This document shows, piece by piece, positions 50,510 through 59,530 of a stretch of DNA of 64,000 nucleotides. Both the position numbers and the translations under genes were made by a program. The DNA is taken from contig OZ244557.1 in NCBI GenBank assembly GCA_965217625.1, positions 1,550,001-1,614,000 of the forward strand. The letters are read 5' to 3'. Below the pieces are notes generated by a model. That model was not told the origin of the DNA, ran no database searches, and worked only from the letters and a program-made list of their open reading frames with translations. The stretch is from TK10-74A sp965217625. GTDB taxonomy: Bacteria > Chloroflexota > Dehalococcoidia > Bin125. Position 1 is the stretch's first letter, and each line of letters opens with the position of its first letter.

Positions 50510-51097
50510 TCACGCCAGCGTCTCCCTCGCCAGCCACGAACGATAGAGCGTTTCCTTGGTGGTGTTCCACTCTGGCTGATACATACCCTGTTTCGCCCGC
50601 TGACGGAAGAGCTCGGCCAGGATGATCGCGCCGGCGACGGAGACGTTGAAGCTCTGCGCCATGCCCTGCATGGGAATGGCGACCGTGGCGTCGGCGGCGG
50701 CGCGCATGGCCGGCGTGCAGCCCTCGTGCTCGTTGCCCAGGACCACCGCGACGGGGTGCGTCCAGTCGATCTCCAGATGGCTGCGCGCCCCGGCCTCGAC
50801 GTGCGTGGCGACGATCTGCTCGCCGCGGGCGCGCAGCGCGGCGACGCACGATGCGGTGTCGTCGTACTGGTCGATGGTCATCCACTTGCGGGTGTAGCCG
50901 GAGACGCCCTTGGAGATCGCCGGCGTGGGATGCTCCGTGTAGAGCAGGGCCACCCGGCCGATGCCGAAGCCGTCGGCGGAGCGCAGGACGGCGGAGGCGT
51001 TGTGGGCGTCGTGCACGTTGTCCAGCACGACGGTGACGTCGTCCTGGCGTCGTTCGAGGACGCTGCGCAAGCGTCGCAGGCGCTGCTCCGTGGGCAT
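50510..51097 (-). CDS. trmH: tRNA (guanosine-2'-O-)-methyltransferase TrmH
   Basis: A 195-residue SPOUT enzyme of the TrmH type. LERRQDDVTVVLDNVHDAHNASAVLRSADGFG is the N-terminal domain with the catalytic Arg-bearing NASAVLR motif. VAVVLGNEHEGCTP and MAQSFNVSVAGAIILAELF form the knot. It methylates ribose at G18 of tRNAs. ATG 51097 has no ribosome-binding site; TAGCCT ends seven bases before it, suggesting a leaderless mRNA. Confidence 0.93.
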   Translation of the reverse strand: MPTEQRLRRLRSVLERRQDDVTVVLDNVHDAHNASAVLRSADGFGIGRVALLYTEHPTPAISKGVSGYTRKWMTIDQYDDTASCVAALRARGEQIVATHVEAGARSHLEIDWTHPVAVVLGNEHEGCTPAMRAAADATVAIPMQGMAQSFNVSVAGAIILAELFRQRAKQGMYQPEWNTTKETLYRSWLARETLA

Positions 51098-51104
51098 GAC
51101 CGGC

Positions 51105-51114
51105 AGGCTAGCAT
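51105..51114. promoter_or_regulatory. Overlapping divergent -10 elements (TAGCCT minus, TAGCAT plus)
   Basis: AGGCTAGCAT holds TAGCCT on the minus strand (51110-51105), seven bases before trmH ATG, and TAGCAT on the plus strand (51109-51114), 53 bases before the hydratase ATG. The two genes may compete for polymerase. Confidence 0.4.
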
Positions 51115-51167
51115 CGCCGCAGCACGGATCGAACCGGCACGACGAGCCGCAGCAGAGGGAGCACGCC

Positions 51168-51938
51168 ATGGGCGACACCGTCCTGTACCAGCGCGAGGGC
51201 CGCATCGCGACGATCACCTACAACCGCCCGGAGGCGCTCAACGCGATCAACGCCGAGCTGCGCCAGGACCTGAACGACGCCTGGCGCACCTTCCGGGAGG
51301 ACGACGAGGCGTGGGTGGGGATCATCACGGGGGCCGGGCGCGCCTTCAGCGCCGGCGCCGACGTGCGCGGCTTCGGCAAGCCGGCCGACAAGGGCACGTT
51401 CTGGGAGGTGCCGTCGCTGACGTCGCTGGAGAGCGGACTCGAGGTCTGGAAGCCCACGATCGCGGCGGTGAACGGGTACTGCCTGGGCTTCGGCTGCACC
51501 CTGGTCGCGGCCTGCGACTTCGTCATCGCCAGCGAGCGGGCGCAGTTCGGCTTCCCGGAGGTGCGCCTGGGCGTGCCCACGATTCAGGGCGCGATCCGCA
51601 TGCCCAAGCGGATCGGCTGGCAGAACGCGATGGAACTGCTGCTGATCGGGGAGCGCGTCGACGCGGCGCGGGCGAAGGAGATGGGCCTGGTCTGGAAGAT
51701 CACGCCGCACGAGGAGTTGATGGCGGAGGCGCACCGGCTGGCCGAGCGGCTACTGCTGTCGGCGCCGTTGGCCGTGCGCGCGACGAAGGAGGTCGCCCAT
51801 CGCGGCCAGGAGTTCGACTTCATGAACGCGGTCCGCTTCGGCGAGACGATGCGCAAGGTCGCGGGCGCCACCGCGGATGCCAAGTCGGGCCCGGCGGCGT
51901 ATCGGGAGAAGCGTCGGCCGGAGTGGGAAGGTCGGTAG
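51168..51938 (+). CDS. Enoyl-CoA hydratase/isomerase family protein
   Basis: A 256-residue crotonase-fold protein. ITYNRPEALNAIN at the N-terminus, TGAGRAFSAGADVRGF as first oxyanion-hole element and NGYCLGFGCTLVAACDFVIAS as second are clear. It likely hydrates an enoyl-CoA in fatty- or branched-acid breakdown. ATG 51168 follows GAGGGAG. It is divergent from trmH and stands convergent with the DUF2335 pair. Confidence 0.9.
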   Translation: MGDTVLYQREGRIATITYNRPEALNAINAELRQDLNDAWRTFREDDEAWVGIITGAGRAFSAGADVRGFGKPADKGTFWEVPSLTSLESGLEVWKPTIAAVNGYCLGFGCTLVAACDFVIASERAQFGFPEVRLGVPTIQGAIRMPKRIGWQNAMELLLIGERVDAARAKEMGLVWKITPHEELMAEAHRLAERLLLSAPLAVRATKEVAHRGQEFDFMNAVRFGETMRKVAGATADAKSGPAAYREKRRPEWEGR

Positions 51939-51947
51939 GGGGCGAAC

Positions 51948-52403
51948 TCAGTCCTCCTGCCCGGCCCGCCTTCCCAGCACGAAGACGGATGAGATGCCCG
52001 CGATATTCGCAATCCCAAGCAGGGCGCCGACTTCCTCATGCCCTGAGACGGTCAGACCGATCGCTCCGCCCAGGACCGCGAGCGCGACCACGGTTCCGGC
52101 GCCTAGTCCGGCCCACGAGCGCCAGGACTCGTGATTAACGACTTGCGCCTCGATGCCCATACGATGAGCCGATTGCTTCTCGGCCAGCGTGATGATTCGC
52201 TCCGCAGCCCCAGGGAGCACGTCCTCGTATCCCTGCAAGATGGCAGGGTGCGGAAGGGGGCCGATAAACGCAGAGAACTGCGCCTCCAGCGTCGCGGGAG
52301 ACTGGGGCGTGGGCTCACGATGCGGATCCTCGGGGCGGTCACCCTCGATCGCCCCGCTGCCCACGTTCGACGGATCGAGTTGGGACGCTTCCTCAGGTGT
52401 CAC
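51948..52403 (-). CDS. DUF2335 family membrane protein
   Basis: A 151-residue protein. AQFSAFIGPLPHPAILQGYEDVLPGAAERIITLAEKQSAHRM (about residues 37-78) is the DUF2335 core, with GPLPHP and PGAAERI(ML)AEKQ-type motif. Two C-terminal membrane segments (AGLGAGTVVALAVLGGAIGLTV and ALLGIANIAGISSVFVLG) follow. The family is small, of unknown function. GTG 52403 overlaps the stop of the upstream gene (GTGA), which settles the start. Base composition is less GC-rich than the surrounding genes. It forms a two-gene operon with 52400-52759. Confidence 0.75.
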   Translation of the reverse strand: MTPEEASQLDPSNVGSGAIEGDRPEDPHREPTPQSPATLEAQFSAFIGPLPHPAILQGYEDVLPGAAERIITLAEKQSAHRMGIEAQVVNHESWRSWAGLGAGTVVALAVLGGAIGLTVSGHEEVGALLGIANIAGISSVFVLGRRAGQED

Positions 52404-52759
52404 AGCGGCAAGCGCCCTTGAAGCGGGGACGTCAGTTCGCCCGCAGTTGGCTCCGCTCTGGTGTCCGATGTATCCAGCGCGAGGGACCGATCGATCTCCG
52501 GGGCTGACATCCCGGACTCCGTCGCGAACTCGTTGATCGCCCACCACAGATCGCCCGCGACGGCCTCCCAATCCGCGCGAAGAGCGTCCAGGTCCGACCG
52601 CCTCGTGAATCGCAATTTCCTCGTCGTGATTGAGCCAGAGAAGTCGAAGATCCTCGCCGCGCCATCAACCACAGAAGGACGCCCGGTCTCGTCGCAGGTC
52701 CTGCAGCGATGCTGGGAACGTGAAGCTTGACGTGGTCTCATTGCCCGTACCTTGATCAT
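52400..52759 (-). CDS. Small protein of unknown function upstream of the DUF2335 gene
   Basis: A 119-residue protein, not recognised. The N-terminus is basic with a CRTC pair (HRCRTCDETGRP), followed by a mixed core RIFDFSGSITTRKLRF and a Trp-rich WEAVAGDLWWAINEF helix. No membrane segment. ATG 52759 has AGGGTGG upstream; TATACT lies 19 bases upstream on this strand. The stop overlaps the GTG of the DUF2335 gene. Codon use looks less biased than the neighbouring genes, suggesting transfer. Confidence 0.65.
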   Translation of the reverse strand: MIKVRAMRPRQASRSQHRCRTCDETGRPSVVDGAARIFDFSGSITTRKLRFTRRSDLDALRADWEAVAGDLWWAINEFATESGMSAPEIDRSLALDTSDTRAEPTAGELTSPLQGRLPL

Positions 52760-52778
52760 TGAACCACCCTGCGGACCC

Positions 52779-52784
52779 AGTATA
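52779..52784 (-). promoter_or_regulatory. -10 element TATACT for the DUF2335 operon
   Basis: TATACT on the minus strand, 19 bases before ATG 52759, with AGGGTGG between. Confidence 0.5.
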
Positions 52785-52893
52785 GAGAGTACGACGCCCC
52801 GCACCGAGGCAATCGCACAGCTTCGGCTCGGGCGCACTGCGATCGTCGATCTTATCGGTCCAGCCCTGGCCGGTGAACGGAGGCAACCCCCAC

Positions 52894-55800
52894 TCACCCC
52901 GGCGCGATCACGACCAACAGATCCTTCGCCTGCACCTGCTGCCCCGGCTCGACGAGCACCTCCGCCACCCGACCGTCGCAGGGGGTGTAGATCGTCGATT
53001 GGATCTTCATCGCCTCCAGGTCCAGCAGCTTCTCGTTGCGGGCGACGGCGGCCCCGGCCTTGACGTAGACGCCGGTGATCAGGCCCGGCGTCGGCGCGCC
53101 CACGTGGCCCGGCTCGCCCGGCGTGACCTTGGGCTGGCTGCGGGTCTCGGCCTTGAGCGACTGATCGCGCACGGTGACCTGACGCGGTTCGCCGTTGAGC
53201 TCGAAGAAGACGGGCCGCGTCCCGTCGAGGTGCGCGGCGCCGACGGTCAGGAACTTCACGATTGCGGTACGCCCGGGGGCAAGCTCCACCGGCATCTCCT
53301 CGCCGACGGGCATGCCGTAGAAGAAGGCCGGCGTGGGCAGGACGCTGACGTCGCCAAACTCGCGCCGGACGCTGTCGAACCGGGCGTAGACCTCGGGATA
53401 GAGCAGGGCGCTGAGCACGTCGCGATGCTCCGGCGCGCGACCCGCGGTGGCTTCCAGCTCCGCCGCCACGGCGGGCAGGTCGGCGGGGGGCAGGTTCGCG
53501 CCGGGCCGGCCGGCGAGCGGGGGCGCGCCGCGCAGGATGATGCGCTGCACGTCCGGGGGCCAGCCGCCGGGCGGCGTGCCCAGCGACCCGGCCAGCATCT
53601 CGCGTACGGAGTCGGGGAAGTTGACGTCGTGGTCGTCGGGCAGGGCCAGGACGTCCTCGGGCGTCATGCCGCCGACGAGCAGGAACATCGCCATGTCGCC
53701 CACGACTTTGCTCGACGGTGTGACCTTGACGATGTCGCCGAAGAGCTGGTTGACCCGCGCGTACATTTCCTCGACTTCCGGCCAGCGATGGCCCAGCCCC
53801 AGCCCCTGCGCCTGCTGCTGCAGGTTGGTGAACTGGCCGCCCGGGATCTCGTGGCGGTAGACGTCGGCGTTGCCGGAGCGCGGGCCGATGTCGAAGGGGC
53901 CGTAGAAGTCGCGCACCCGAGTCCAGTAGCGGGCGATGTCGCTGAGGGCGTGTTCGTCGAGGCCGGTGGCGCGCGGCGTGTGCGCCAGGGCGGCGACCAT
54001 GGAGTTCAGGTTGGGCTGGCTCGTACCGCCGCTGAGCGGCGAGACGGCCGCATCGACGATGTCCACGCCGGCCTCGGCCGCCTTGAGGATGGTGTTGGCA
54101 TTGATGCCGCTCGTGTCGTGGGTGTGGAGATGGATCGGGATGTCGATCTCCTTGCGCAGCTCCCGAACCAGCATCTCCGCGGCGTAGGGGCGCGCCAGCC
54201 CCGCCATGTCCTTGATGCCCAGGATGTGCGCGCCCATGTCGCGCAACTGGCGCGCCATCGTGAGGTAGTAGTCGAGGTCGTACTTCGGGCGCGAGGGGTC
54301 CAGCAGGTCGCCCGTGTAGCAGATGGCGGGTTCGCAGACGGCGTCCGTCTCAAGCACGGCTTGCATCGAGACAACCATGTTGTCGACGCTGTTGAGGGAG
54401 TCGAAGATGCGAAAGATGTCGATGCCCTGGCGCGCGGCCTCCAGCACGAACTCCCGCACGACGTTGTCCGGATAGCTGGTGTAGCCCACGGCGTTGGAGG
54501 CGCGCAGCAACATCTGGAAGCAGATGTTGGGGATGCGCGCGCGCAGTTCGCGCAGCCGCTCCCAGGGATCCTCGTGCAGGAAGCGCATCGAGGCGTCGAA
54601 GGTGGCGCCGCCCCACATCTCGAGGCTGAAGAGGTTGGGCAGGCGCTGCGCGATCGCCTCCGCGGGCTGGAGCAGGTCGTGCGTGCGCATGCGCGTCGCC
54701 AGCAGCGACTGATGGGCGTCGCGCATGGTGGTGTCGGTGATCAGCAGGCGCTCCTGCGATCGCGCCCAGGCGGCGAAGCCGGCCGGGCCCAGCTGCAGCA
54801 GCCGCTGCCGGCTGCCGGGCGGGGGTGGCTCGCCCAGCGTGTAGGGCACGACGGGGGCGTCGCCGAGCGTGTCCGGGGTGGCGCGGTCCTGCACCGCGGG
54901 GTTGCCGTTGACGATGATGTCGCCCAGGTAGCGCAGCAGGCCGTGGGCGGTCTCCTCGTCCTGCGGGAAGACGGTCAACTCCGGCGACGTGTCGAGGAAG
55001 CTGGTCGTGGCCTCCCCGGCCTGGAAGGTGGGGTGGTTCACGACGTTGAGCAGGAAGGGGATGTTCGACTTCACGCCGCGGATGCGGAACTCGCGCAGGG
55101 CCCGGTCGGCGCGACGGCAGGCGCGGTCCAGCGTGCGATCGGTGGTCGTCATCTTGACGAGCAGCGAGTCGTAGTAGGGGCTGAGCTCGGCCCCGCTGTA
55201 GGCGGTCGCGCCGTCGAGGCGGATGCCGGGGCCGGCCGGCGAGCGGTAGTTCGACAGCCGCCCATAGTCGGGCGCGAAGTTGTCCTCTGGATCCTCGGTC
55301 GTGACGCGGCACTGCACGGCGAAGCCGCGCGGGACCAGTTGCTCGTCCGGGGGCAGCGCCAGGGGCTCGTCGTCGAGGGCGATGCCCTGCGCGACGAGGA
55401 TCTGGGATCGCACTAGGTCCAGGCCCAGGACGGCCTCCGTGACCGTGTGCTCCACTTGGATGCGCGGATTGACCTCGATGAAGAACCACTCGTTGCTGTC
55501 GGCGTCGAGCAGGAATTCGACCGTGCCCGCGTTGACGTAGCCGCTGGCGCGGGCCAGCGTGAGCGCCGCCTCGTGCAGTTGCCGTCGGACGCCATCGTCG
55601 AGATTGGGCGCGGGGGCGACCTCGACGACCTTCTGGTGGCGGCGCTGCACGGAGCAGTCGCGCTCGTGCAGGTGGCGGACGTTGCCGTGGGCGTCGGCGA
55701 AGATCTGGACTTCGATGTGCCGGGCCCGGCGGATGTAGCGCTCCAGGAAGACGGCGCCGTTCCCGAATGCCCCCTGCGCTTCCTTCTGTGCCTCTTCGAT

Positions 55801-56340
55801 CTGCGATGACAGATCCTCCGGGCGGTGCACGACCCGCAGCCCCCGGCCGCCGCCGCCGAAGGCCGCCTTGACCATCAGCGGGAATCCGATCGCCGCGGCG
55901 GCCGTCTGCGCGGCGGCCACGTCGGTGATGGGGGCGTCGTGGCCGGGGATGACGGGGATGCCGGCCTCCTGGGCCAGCTTGCGGGCGGCGACCTTGTCGC
56001 CGAGCGCGTCCAGGATTTCCGCCGGCGGTCCCACGAAGACGATGCCGGCGTCGGCGCAGGCGCGGGCCATGGCGCTGTTCTCGGCCAGGAAGCCGTAGCC
56101 CGGGTGGATGGCGTCGACGCCGTGCTCCTTGGCCTGGCCAATGATGCCCGCGATGTCCAGGTAGGCGGCGACGGGTCCCTGATCGGCGCCCACCAGGTAG
56201 GCCTCGTCGGCCTTGAAGCGGTGCAGGCTCAGGCGGTCCTCCTGGGAGTAGATCGTGGCGGTGCGGAGCCCCAGCTCCGCCGCGGCGCGCATGATGCGGA
56301 TGGCGATCTCGCCCCGGTTGGCGGCCAGCAGTTTCTGCAT
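52894..56340 (-). CDS. pyc: Pyruvate carboxylase
   Basis: A 1148-residue single-chain pyruvate carboxylase, making oxaloacetate from pyruvate, bicarbonate and ATP. The biotin carboxylase domain (about 1-450) has LLAANRGEIAIRIMRAA, the FGGGGRGLRVV loop and ERDCSVQRRHQKVVEVAP. The carboxyltransferase domain (about 530-800) starts LITDTTMRDAHQSLLATRMRT and has IHLHTHDTSGIN. The C-terminal biotinyl domain has EAMKIQ with biotin Lys1112. ATG 56340 has no ribosome-binding site; TATCGT ends six bases before it. The protein refills the TCA cycle. It stands alone, with atypical genes on both sides. Confidence 0.95.
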   Translation of the reverse strand: MQKLLAANRGEIAIRIMRAAAELGLRTATIYSQEDRLSLHRFKADEAYLVGADQGPVAAYLDIAGIIGQAKEHGVDAIHPGYGFLAENSAMARACADAGIVFVGPPAEILDALGDKVAARKLAQEAGIPVIPGHDAPITDVAAAQTAAAAIGFPLMVKAAFGGGGRGLRVVHRPEDLSSQIEEAQKEAQGAFGNGAVFLERYIRRARHIEVQIFADAHGNVRHLHERDCSVQRRHQKVVEVAPAPNLDDGVRRQLHEAALTLARASGYVNAGTVEFLLDADSNEWFFIEVNPRIQVEHTVTEAVLGLDLVRSQILVAQGIALDDEPLALPPDEQLVPRGFAVQCRVTTEDPEDNFAPDYGRLSNYRSPAGPGIRLDGATAYSGAELSPYYDSLLVKMTTTDRTLDRACRRADRALREFRIRGVKSNIPFLLNVVNHPTFQAGEATTSFLDTSPELTVFPQDEETAHGLLRYLGDIIVNGNPAVQDRATPDTLGDAPVVPYTLGEPPPPGSRQRLLQLGPAGFAAWARSQERLLITDTTMRDAHQSLLATRMRTHDLLQPAEAIAQRLPNLFSLEMWGGATFDASMRFLHEDPWERLRELRARIPNICFQMLLRASNAVGYTSYPDNVVREFVLEAARQGIDIFRIFDSLNSVDNMVVSMQAVLETDAVCEPAICYTGDLLDPSRPKYDLDYYLTMARQLRDMGAHILGIKDMAGLARPYAAEMLVRELRKEIDIPIHLHTHDTSGINANTILKAAEAGVDIVDAAVSPLSGGTSQPNLNSMVAALAHTPRATGLDEHALSDIARYWTRVRDFYGPFDIGPRSGNADVYRHEIPGGQFTNLQQQAQGLGLGHRWPEVEEMYARVNQLFGDIVKVTPSSKVVGDMAMFLLVGGMTPEDVLALPDDHDVNFPDSVREMLAGSLGTPPGGWPPDVQRIILRGAPPLAGRPGANLPPADLPAVAAELEATAGRAPEHRDVLSALLYPEVYARFDSVRREFGDVSVLPTPAFFYGMPVGEEMPVELAPGRTAIVKFLTVGAAHLDGTRPVFFELNGEPRQVTVRDQSLKAETRSQPKVTPGEPGHVGAPTPGLITGVYVKAGAAVARNEKLLDLEAMKIQSTIYTPCDGRVAEVLVEPGQQVQAKDLLVVIAPG

Positions 56341-56346
56341 AGAGGC

Positions 56347-56352
56347 ACGATA
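56347..56352 (-). promoter_or_regulatory. -10 element TATCGT, leaderless pyc
   Basis: TATCGT on the minus strand, then six bases (GCCTCT) and ATG 56340. The spacing places the transcription start on or next to the A of ATG. Confidence 0.5.
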
Positions 56353-56692
56353 GCGGCCCGGCGCGGCTGGATCGCTATCGCCCCTGCGGATGTCGGGGGT
56401 GGTTGGGTGGCGCCTGAGGGAGTGGTCGACGGCGGGAAACCATGCTCCGGGTCCTCCCCCGCGCGCTGCGACGATGTCCTGGCCGAGTCACACGTTCCGG
56501 ATCAGCGGACCGATCGCGGTCGCTGCATTCGCCGACTTAGGGTCTCACCGGACATACTTAGACATTCTCTAACTCGTCCTCTCGGTGAGGAACCCGAGCA
56601 AATGATGACCCACTTTCCTCGTTTGAGTCTTAAGGGATAAACTTAGAGAAACTTTAGGACGATTCTCCAAGGTCCGCATCCAAGGCCAGCAG
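56353..56692. promoter_or_regulatory. AT-rich control region upstream of the AAA ATPase
   Basis: From about 56530 the region becomes AT-rich. ACTTAG occurs three times (56535-56540, 56556-56561, 56641-56646). TTCTCTAA (56565-56572) and TTAGAGAA (56643-56650) are inverted copies. TTGAGT near 56622-56627 is a weak -35 candidate; no matching -10 at correct spacing is clear. The repeats could bind the regulator of the downstream gene or be remnants of a mobile element's end. Confidence 0.4.
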
Positions 56693-57961
56693 ATGACTCA
56701 AGACGAAGCCCCTCACGATGCCCAGGAAGTCTCGGAAGTGACGGATGAGGAGCGGGTGTATCTGCTCGGACAGTTCTTCAGTCCCCGATCTCCGATCAAC
56801 TCCCGGGAGCTGTTCGCCGGCCGAGAGGGGCAGGTCAGTCAACTCCTTGATGCAATCGGCCAACAAGGAACCCATGCGGTCCTGTTCGGAGAGCGCGGCG
56901 TTGGGAAGACATCTTTGGCGACCGTCATTGTCGAGATTCTTCAGGCCGTCATGGGGGAGTCTTCCTGCCCCAAGGCGAACTGCGACAGCACGGACACCTT
57001 CACGACGATGTGGAGAAAGGTCTTCAACCGGATCGCCATGGTTGAGGAACGGGTGTCTGCCGGGTTCGCATCGGATGTCGTGAGATCCGTGCGCCGCCTC
57101 GGGGACGATATCGGGGGCGATATTTCTCCGGAAGCCGTCCGGGAAGCTCTGACTGCGGTTGGCAAGAAGATCCCACTCGTCATCTTCCTCGACGAGTACG
57201 ACCGGGCGCCGGAGAGCGTCAGCACGGCCATGGCCGACACGATCAAGACGCTCTCTGACGAAAGTGTCCCAGCAACAGTGGTGCTTGTGGGAGTCGCGGA
57301 CAACGTGGAGGAGTTGGTTCGGGAGCATCGGTCTGTGGAAAGAGCCGTGGTCCAGATCCGCATGCCACGAATGTCGGATGCCGAAGTTGAGGAGATCATG
57401 AGAAACGCTCTTGGCAAGGTCGGTATGAGGATCGAGCCTGCCGCGCTGGGGCGGATCGTCGCGATCTCGCGAGGTCTCCCACACTACACGCATCTTGTGG
57501 GGCTGGACTCGGCCCGCGTGGCTGCCCGGCGGCACAGCGCTGTTGTGGGGGAAGCGGATGTCGATCGCGGGATCGAATTGGCGGTGGAGAGTGCGAACGA
57601 AAGCATCAGGGTGGCATGTGTGCAGGCCGTCGATAGCCGACACCCCGCCGCACGGCTGCGAGAAACGCTGACGGCCGCCGCCCTTGCGAGAACTGACGAG
57701 CGCGGCTACTTCCGCGCGGCGCACGTGCAGGGTCCCCTGGCGGATATCCGCAGGCGGCCCGTTGCGATCGCGCAGATCACCCCACACTTGGATGCGTTCA
57801 CGACGCCGGGACGTGGTTCAGTGATCGAAAAGAGCGGACCCCGGCACAACGTCACCTGGAGATTCGCGAATCCACTGCTACAGCCCTATGTCCTCATGGA
57901 CGGGATCAAGCGGGGCCTCATCTCGAAGGATCAACTGCTGAGCTTCGGCGCGCAGTCCTAG
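56693..57961 (+). CDS. AAA-family ATP-binding protein with C-terminal winged-helix-like region
   Basis: A 422-residue AAA/STAND-like ATPase. N-terminal SPINSRELFAGREGQVSQLLDAIGQ precedes Walker A GERGVGKT (residues 66-73), Walker B LVIFLDEYD (162-170), sensor VVLVGVADNVEELV and a box with Arg-finger candidates EHRSVERA. The C-terminal part has NVTWRFANPLLQPYVLMDGI, similar to winged-helix tails of Orc1/Cdc6-like bacterial ATPases. The gene is less GC-rich than its neighbours. ATG 56693 is used. Function unknown; a replication, defence or signalling role is possible. Confidence 0.8.
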   Translation: MTQDEAPHDAQEVSEVTDEERVYLLGQFFSPRSPINSRELFAGREGQVSQLLDAIGQQGTHAVLFGERGVGKTSLATVIVEILQAVMGESSCPKANCDSTDTFTTMWRKVFNRIAMVEERVSAGFASDVVRSVRRLGDDIGGDISPEAVREALTAVGKKIPLVIFLDEYDRAPESVSTAMADTIKTLSDESVPATVVLVGVADNVEELVREHRSVERAVVQIRMPRMSDAEVEEIMRNALGKVGMRIEPAALGRIVAISRGLPHYTHLVGLDSARVAARRHSAVVGEADVDRGIELAVESANESIRVACVQAVDSRHPAARLRETLTAAALARTDERGYFRAAHVQGPLADIRRRPVAIAQITPHLDAFTTPGRGSVIEKSGPRHNVTWRFANPLLQPYVLMDGIKRGLISKDQLLSFGAQS

Positions 57962-58094
57962 CCTCGCTCCCCTGGCGCAGCCCTGCCCCGACGTATACTC
58001 CGCCGCCGGATGGCCCGATGGCGCACACTCGGATTGGACTGCTTGGCGCTGCCTGGAGAACGTCGATCACGCTGTCGGCACTGCCCGCTGCGGG

Positions 58095-59432
58095 TCAGCC
58101 CGCGCCGAGGGCGCGCAGCGCGATCGCTTCCGCCAGACAGGCGCGCTCCAGGTCGGCGAGATCCTGGCTCTCGTCGGGGCCGTGAATTTGGCTGGTTGGG
58201 TCGCCGGCGCCGGTGAGCAGGATCGTCGCCCCCGGCGACGCGGCCTGAAACGCGCCGACGAAGGGGATCGAGCCGCCGATCCCGATCTCCACGGCGGGAC
58301 GCCCCCAGGCCTCCGCGAAGCCGGCACGGAAGGCGTCGTAGGCGGGGCCGTCCGTCTCGAGCGCGACGGGCGCCGCGCTGGCGCCCGGCCTGACCGATAC
58401 GGTCGCGCCCCACGGGCGCTGCGCCGCCAGGTGCGCGACCAGCGCCGCCATCGCGCGAGCGGGGTCGTCGCCCGGGGCCAGGCGTACGCTGACCTTGGCG
58501 CGTGCGACGGGCACAAGCTGATTGATCGCTTCGGCGACGGGCGGCGCGTCGATGGCGAGCACGGAGATCGCGGGCTGGCTCCACGTCCGCGACGTCAGCG
58601 GGCCGTCGCCGATCAGGCGGGTCTCCTCCGCCGCGCCCGCCTGTTCGCGCAGCTCCGCCTCGGCGAGGTTCAGCCCGTCCGATTGGCGGGAGACCAGCCC
58701 GGCGACGGCGGGCCGTCCGGCGTCGTCGTGGAGCGAGGCGAGCACGCGGGCGAGGGCCATCAGCGCGTCCGGGAGCACGCCGCCGAAGAGTCCGCTGTGG
58801 ACGCCCTGCCGCAGCGTGCGTATCTCGACTTCGCAATCGACGAGGCCCCGCAGCGTTGTCGTGAGGGCGGGCTCGCCGACGCGCCAGTTGGCCGAATCGG
58901 CGATCACGATGACGTCGGCGGTGAGGTCGGCGGCGTAGCGCGTGAGGAAGTCCGCCAGGTGCGCCGAGCCGATCTCCTCCTCGCCCTCGACGAACAGCTT
59001 GACGTTGACCGGCAACTCGTCGCCCAGCGCGCGCAGCGCGCCGAGGTGGACGGCGATGCCGGCCTTGTCGTCGGAGGCGCCCCGGCCGAACAGGCGTCCG
59101 CCGCGCTCGACCGGCTGGAAGGGGTCCGACGTCCATTGCGCAAGGTCGCCGGGCGGCTGTACATCGTGGTGGGCGTAGAGCAGCACGGTGGCCCGGTCGT
59201 CGCCGCTGTGGCGCTCTCCCAGGACGGCGGGGTGCGCGCCCTCGACCTCGAGCAGGTGCACGTCGCGGAGGCCCGAATCGCGCATGAGTTGAGCGGTGGC
59301 CAGCGCCGAGCGACGCACGTCCGCGGGATCGAAGCCACCAGCGCTGACCGAGGGGATGCGGACGAGGCTCTCCAACTCCGCCCGCGTGCGGGGGAAGCCG
59401 GCGGCGATGCGGGCGCGAAGGTCGTCGTGCAT
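58095..59432 (-). CDS. M20-family metallopeptidase/dipeptidase
   Basis: A 445-residue M20 peptidase. The metal site is visible: His88 in YAHHDVQPP, bridging Asp in GRGASDDKAG (near residue 121), catalytic Glu in FVEGEEEIGS (151-153) and a late His in QIHGPDESQ. A Zn-dependent exopeptidase acting on dipeptides or acylated amino acids is expected. It has the dimerisation domain of CNDP2/PepV-like enzymes (about residues 195-350). The ATG follows GGAG. The gene is convergent with the AAA ATPase. Confidence 0.9.
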   Translation of the reverse strand: MHDDLRARIAAGFPRTRAELESLVRIPSVSAGGFDPADVRRSALATAQLMRDSGLRDVHLLEVEGAHPAVLGERHSGDDRATVLLYAHHDVQPPGDLAQWTSDPFQPVERGGRLFGRGASDDKAGIAVHLGALRALGDELPVNVKLFVEGEEEIGSAHLADFLTRYAADLTADVIVIADSANWRVGEPALTTTLRGLVDCEVEIRTLRQGVHSGLFGGVLPDALMALARVLASLHDDAGRPAVAGLVSRQSDGLNLAEAELREQAGAAEETRLIGDGPLTSRTWSQPAISVLAIDAPPVAEAINQLVPVARAKVSVRLAPGDDPARAMAALVAHLAAQRPWGATVSVRPGASAAPVALETDGPAYDAFRAGFAEAWGRPAVEIGIGGSIPFVGAFQAASPGATILLTGAGDPTSQIHGPDESQDLADLERACLAEAIALRALGAG

Positions 59433-59530
59433 GGGGACTCCGGAGCTGGCGTCAGATCAGATCGGCCCGCTGGGGGGCGGGCCGCTGCTGCTGCCTGACT
59501 GGTGAGGCCAGCGACCTCATGGCGGCGCGC

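Noticed and set aside
58010..58216. 68-codon frame on + opposite the M20 C-terminus
   Set aside because: Arg-rich beyond its first 20 residues and antisense to a clear gene; kept only as a weak transcription-start observation.
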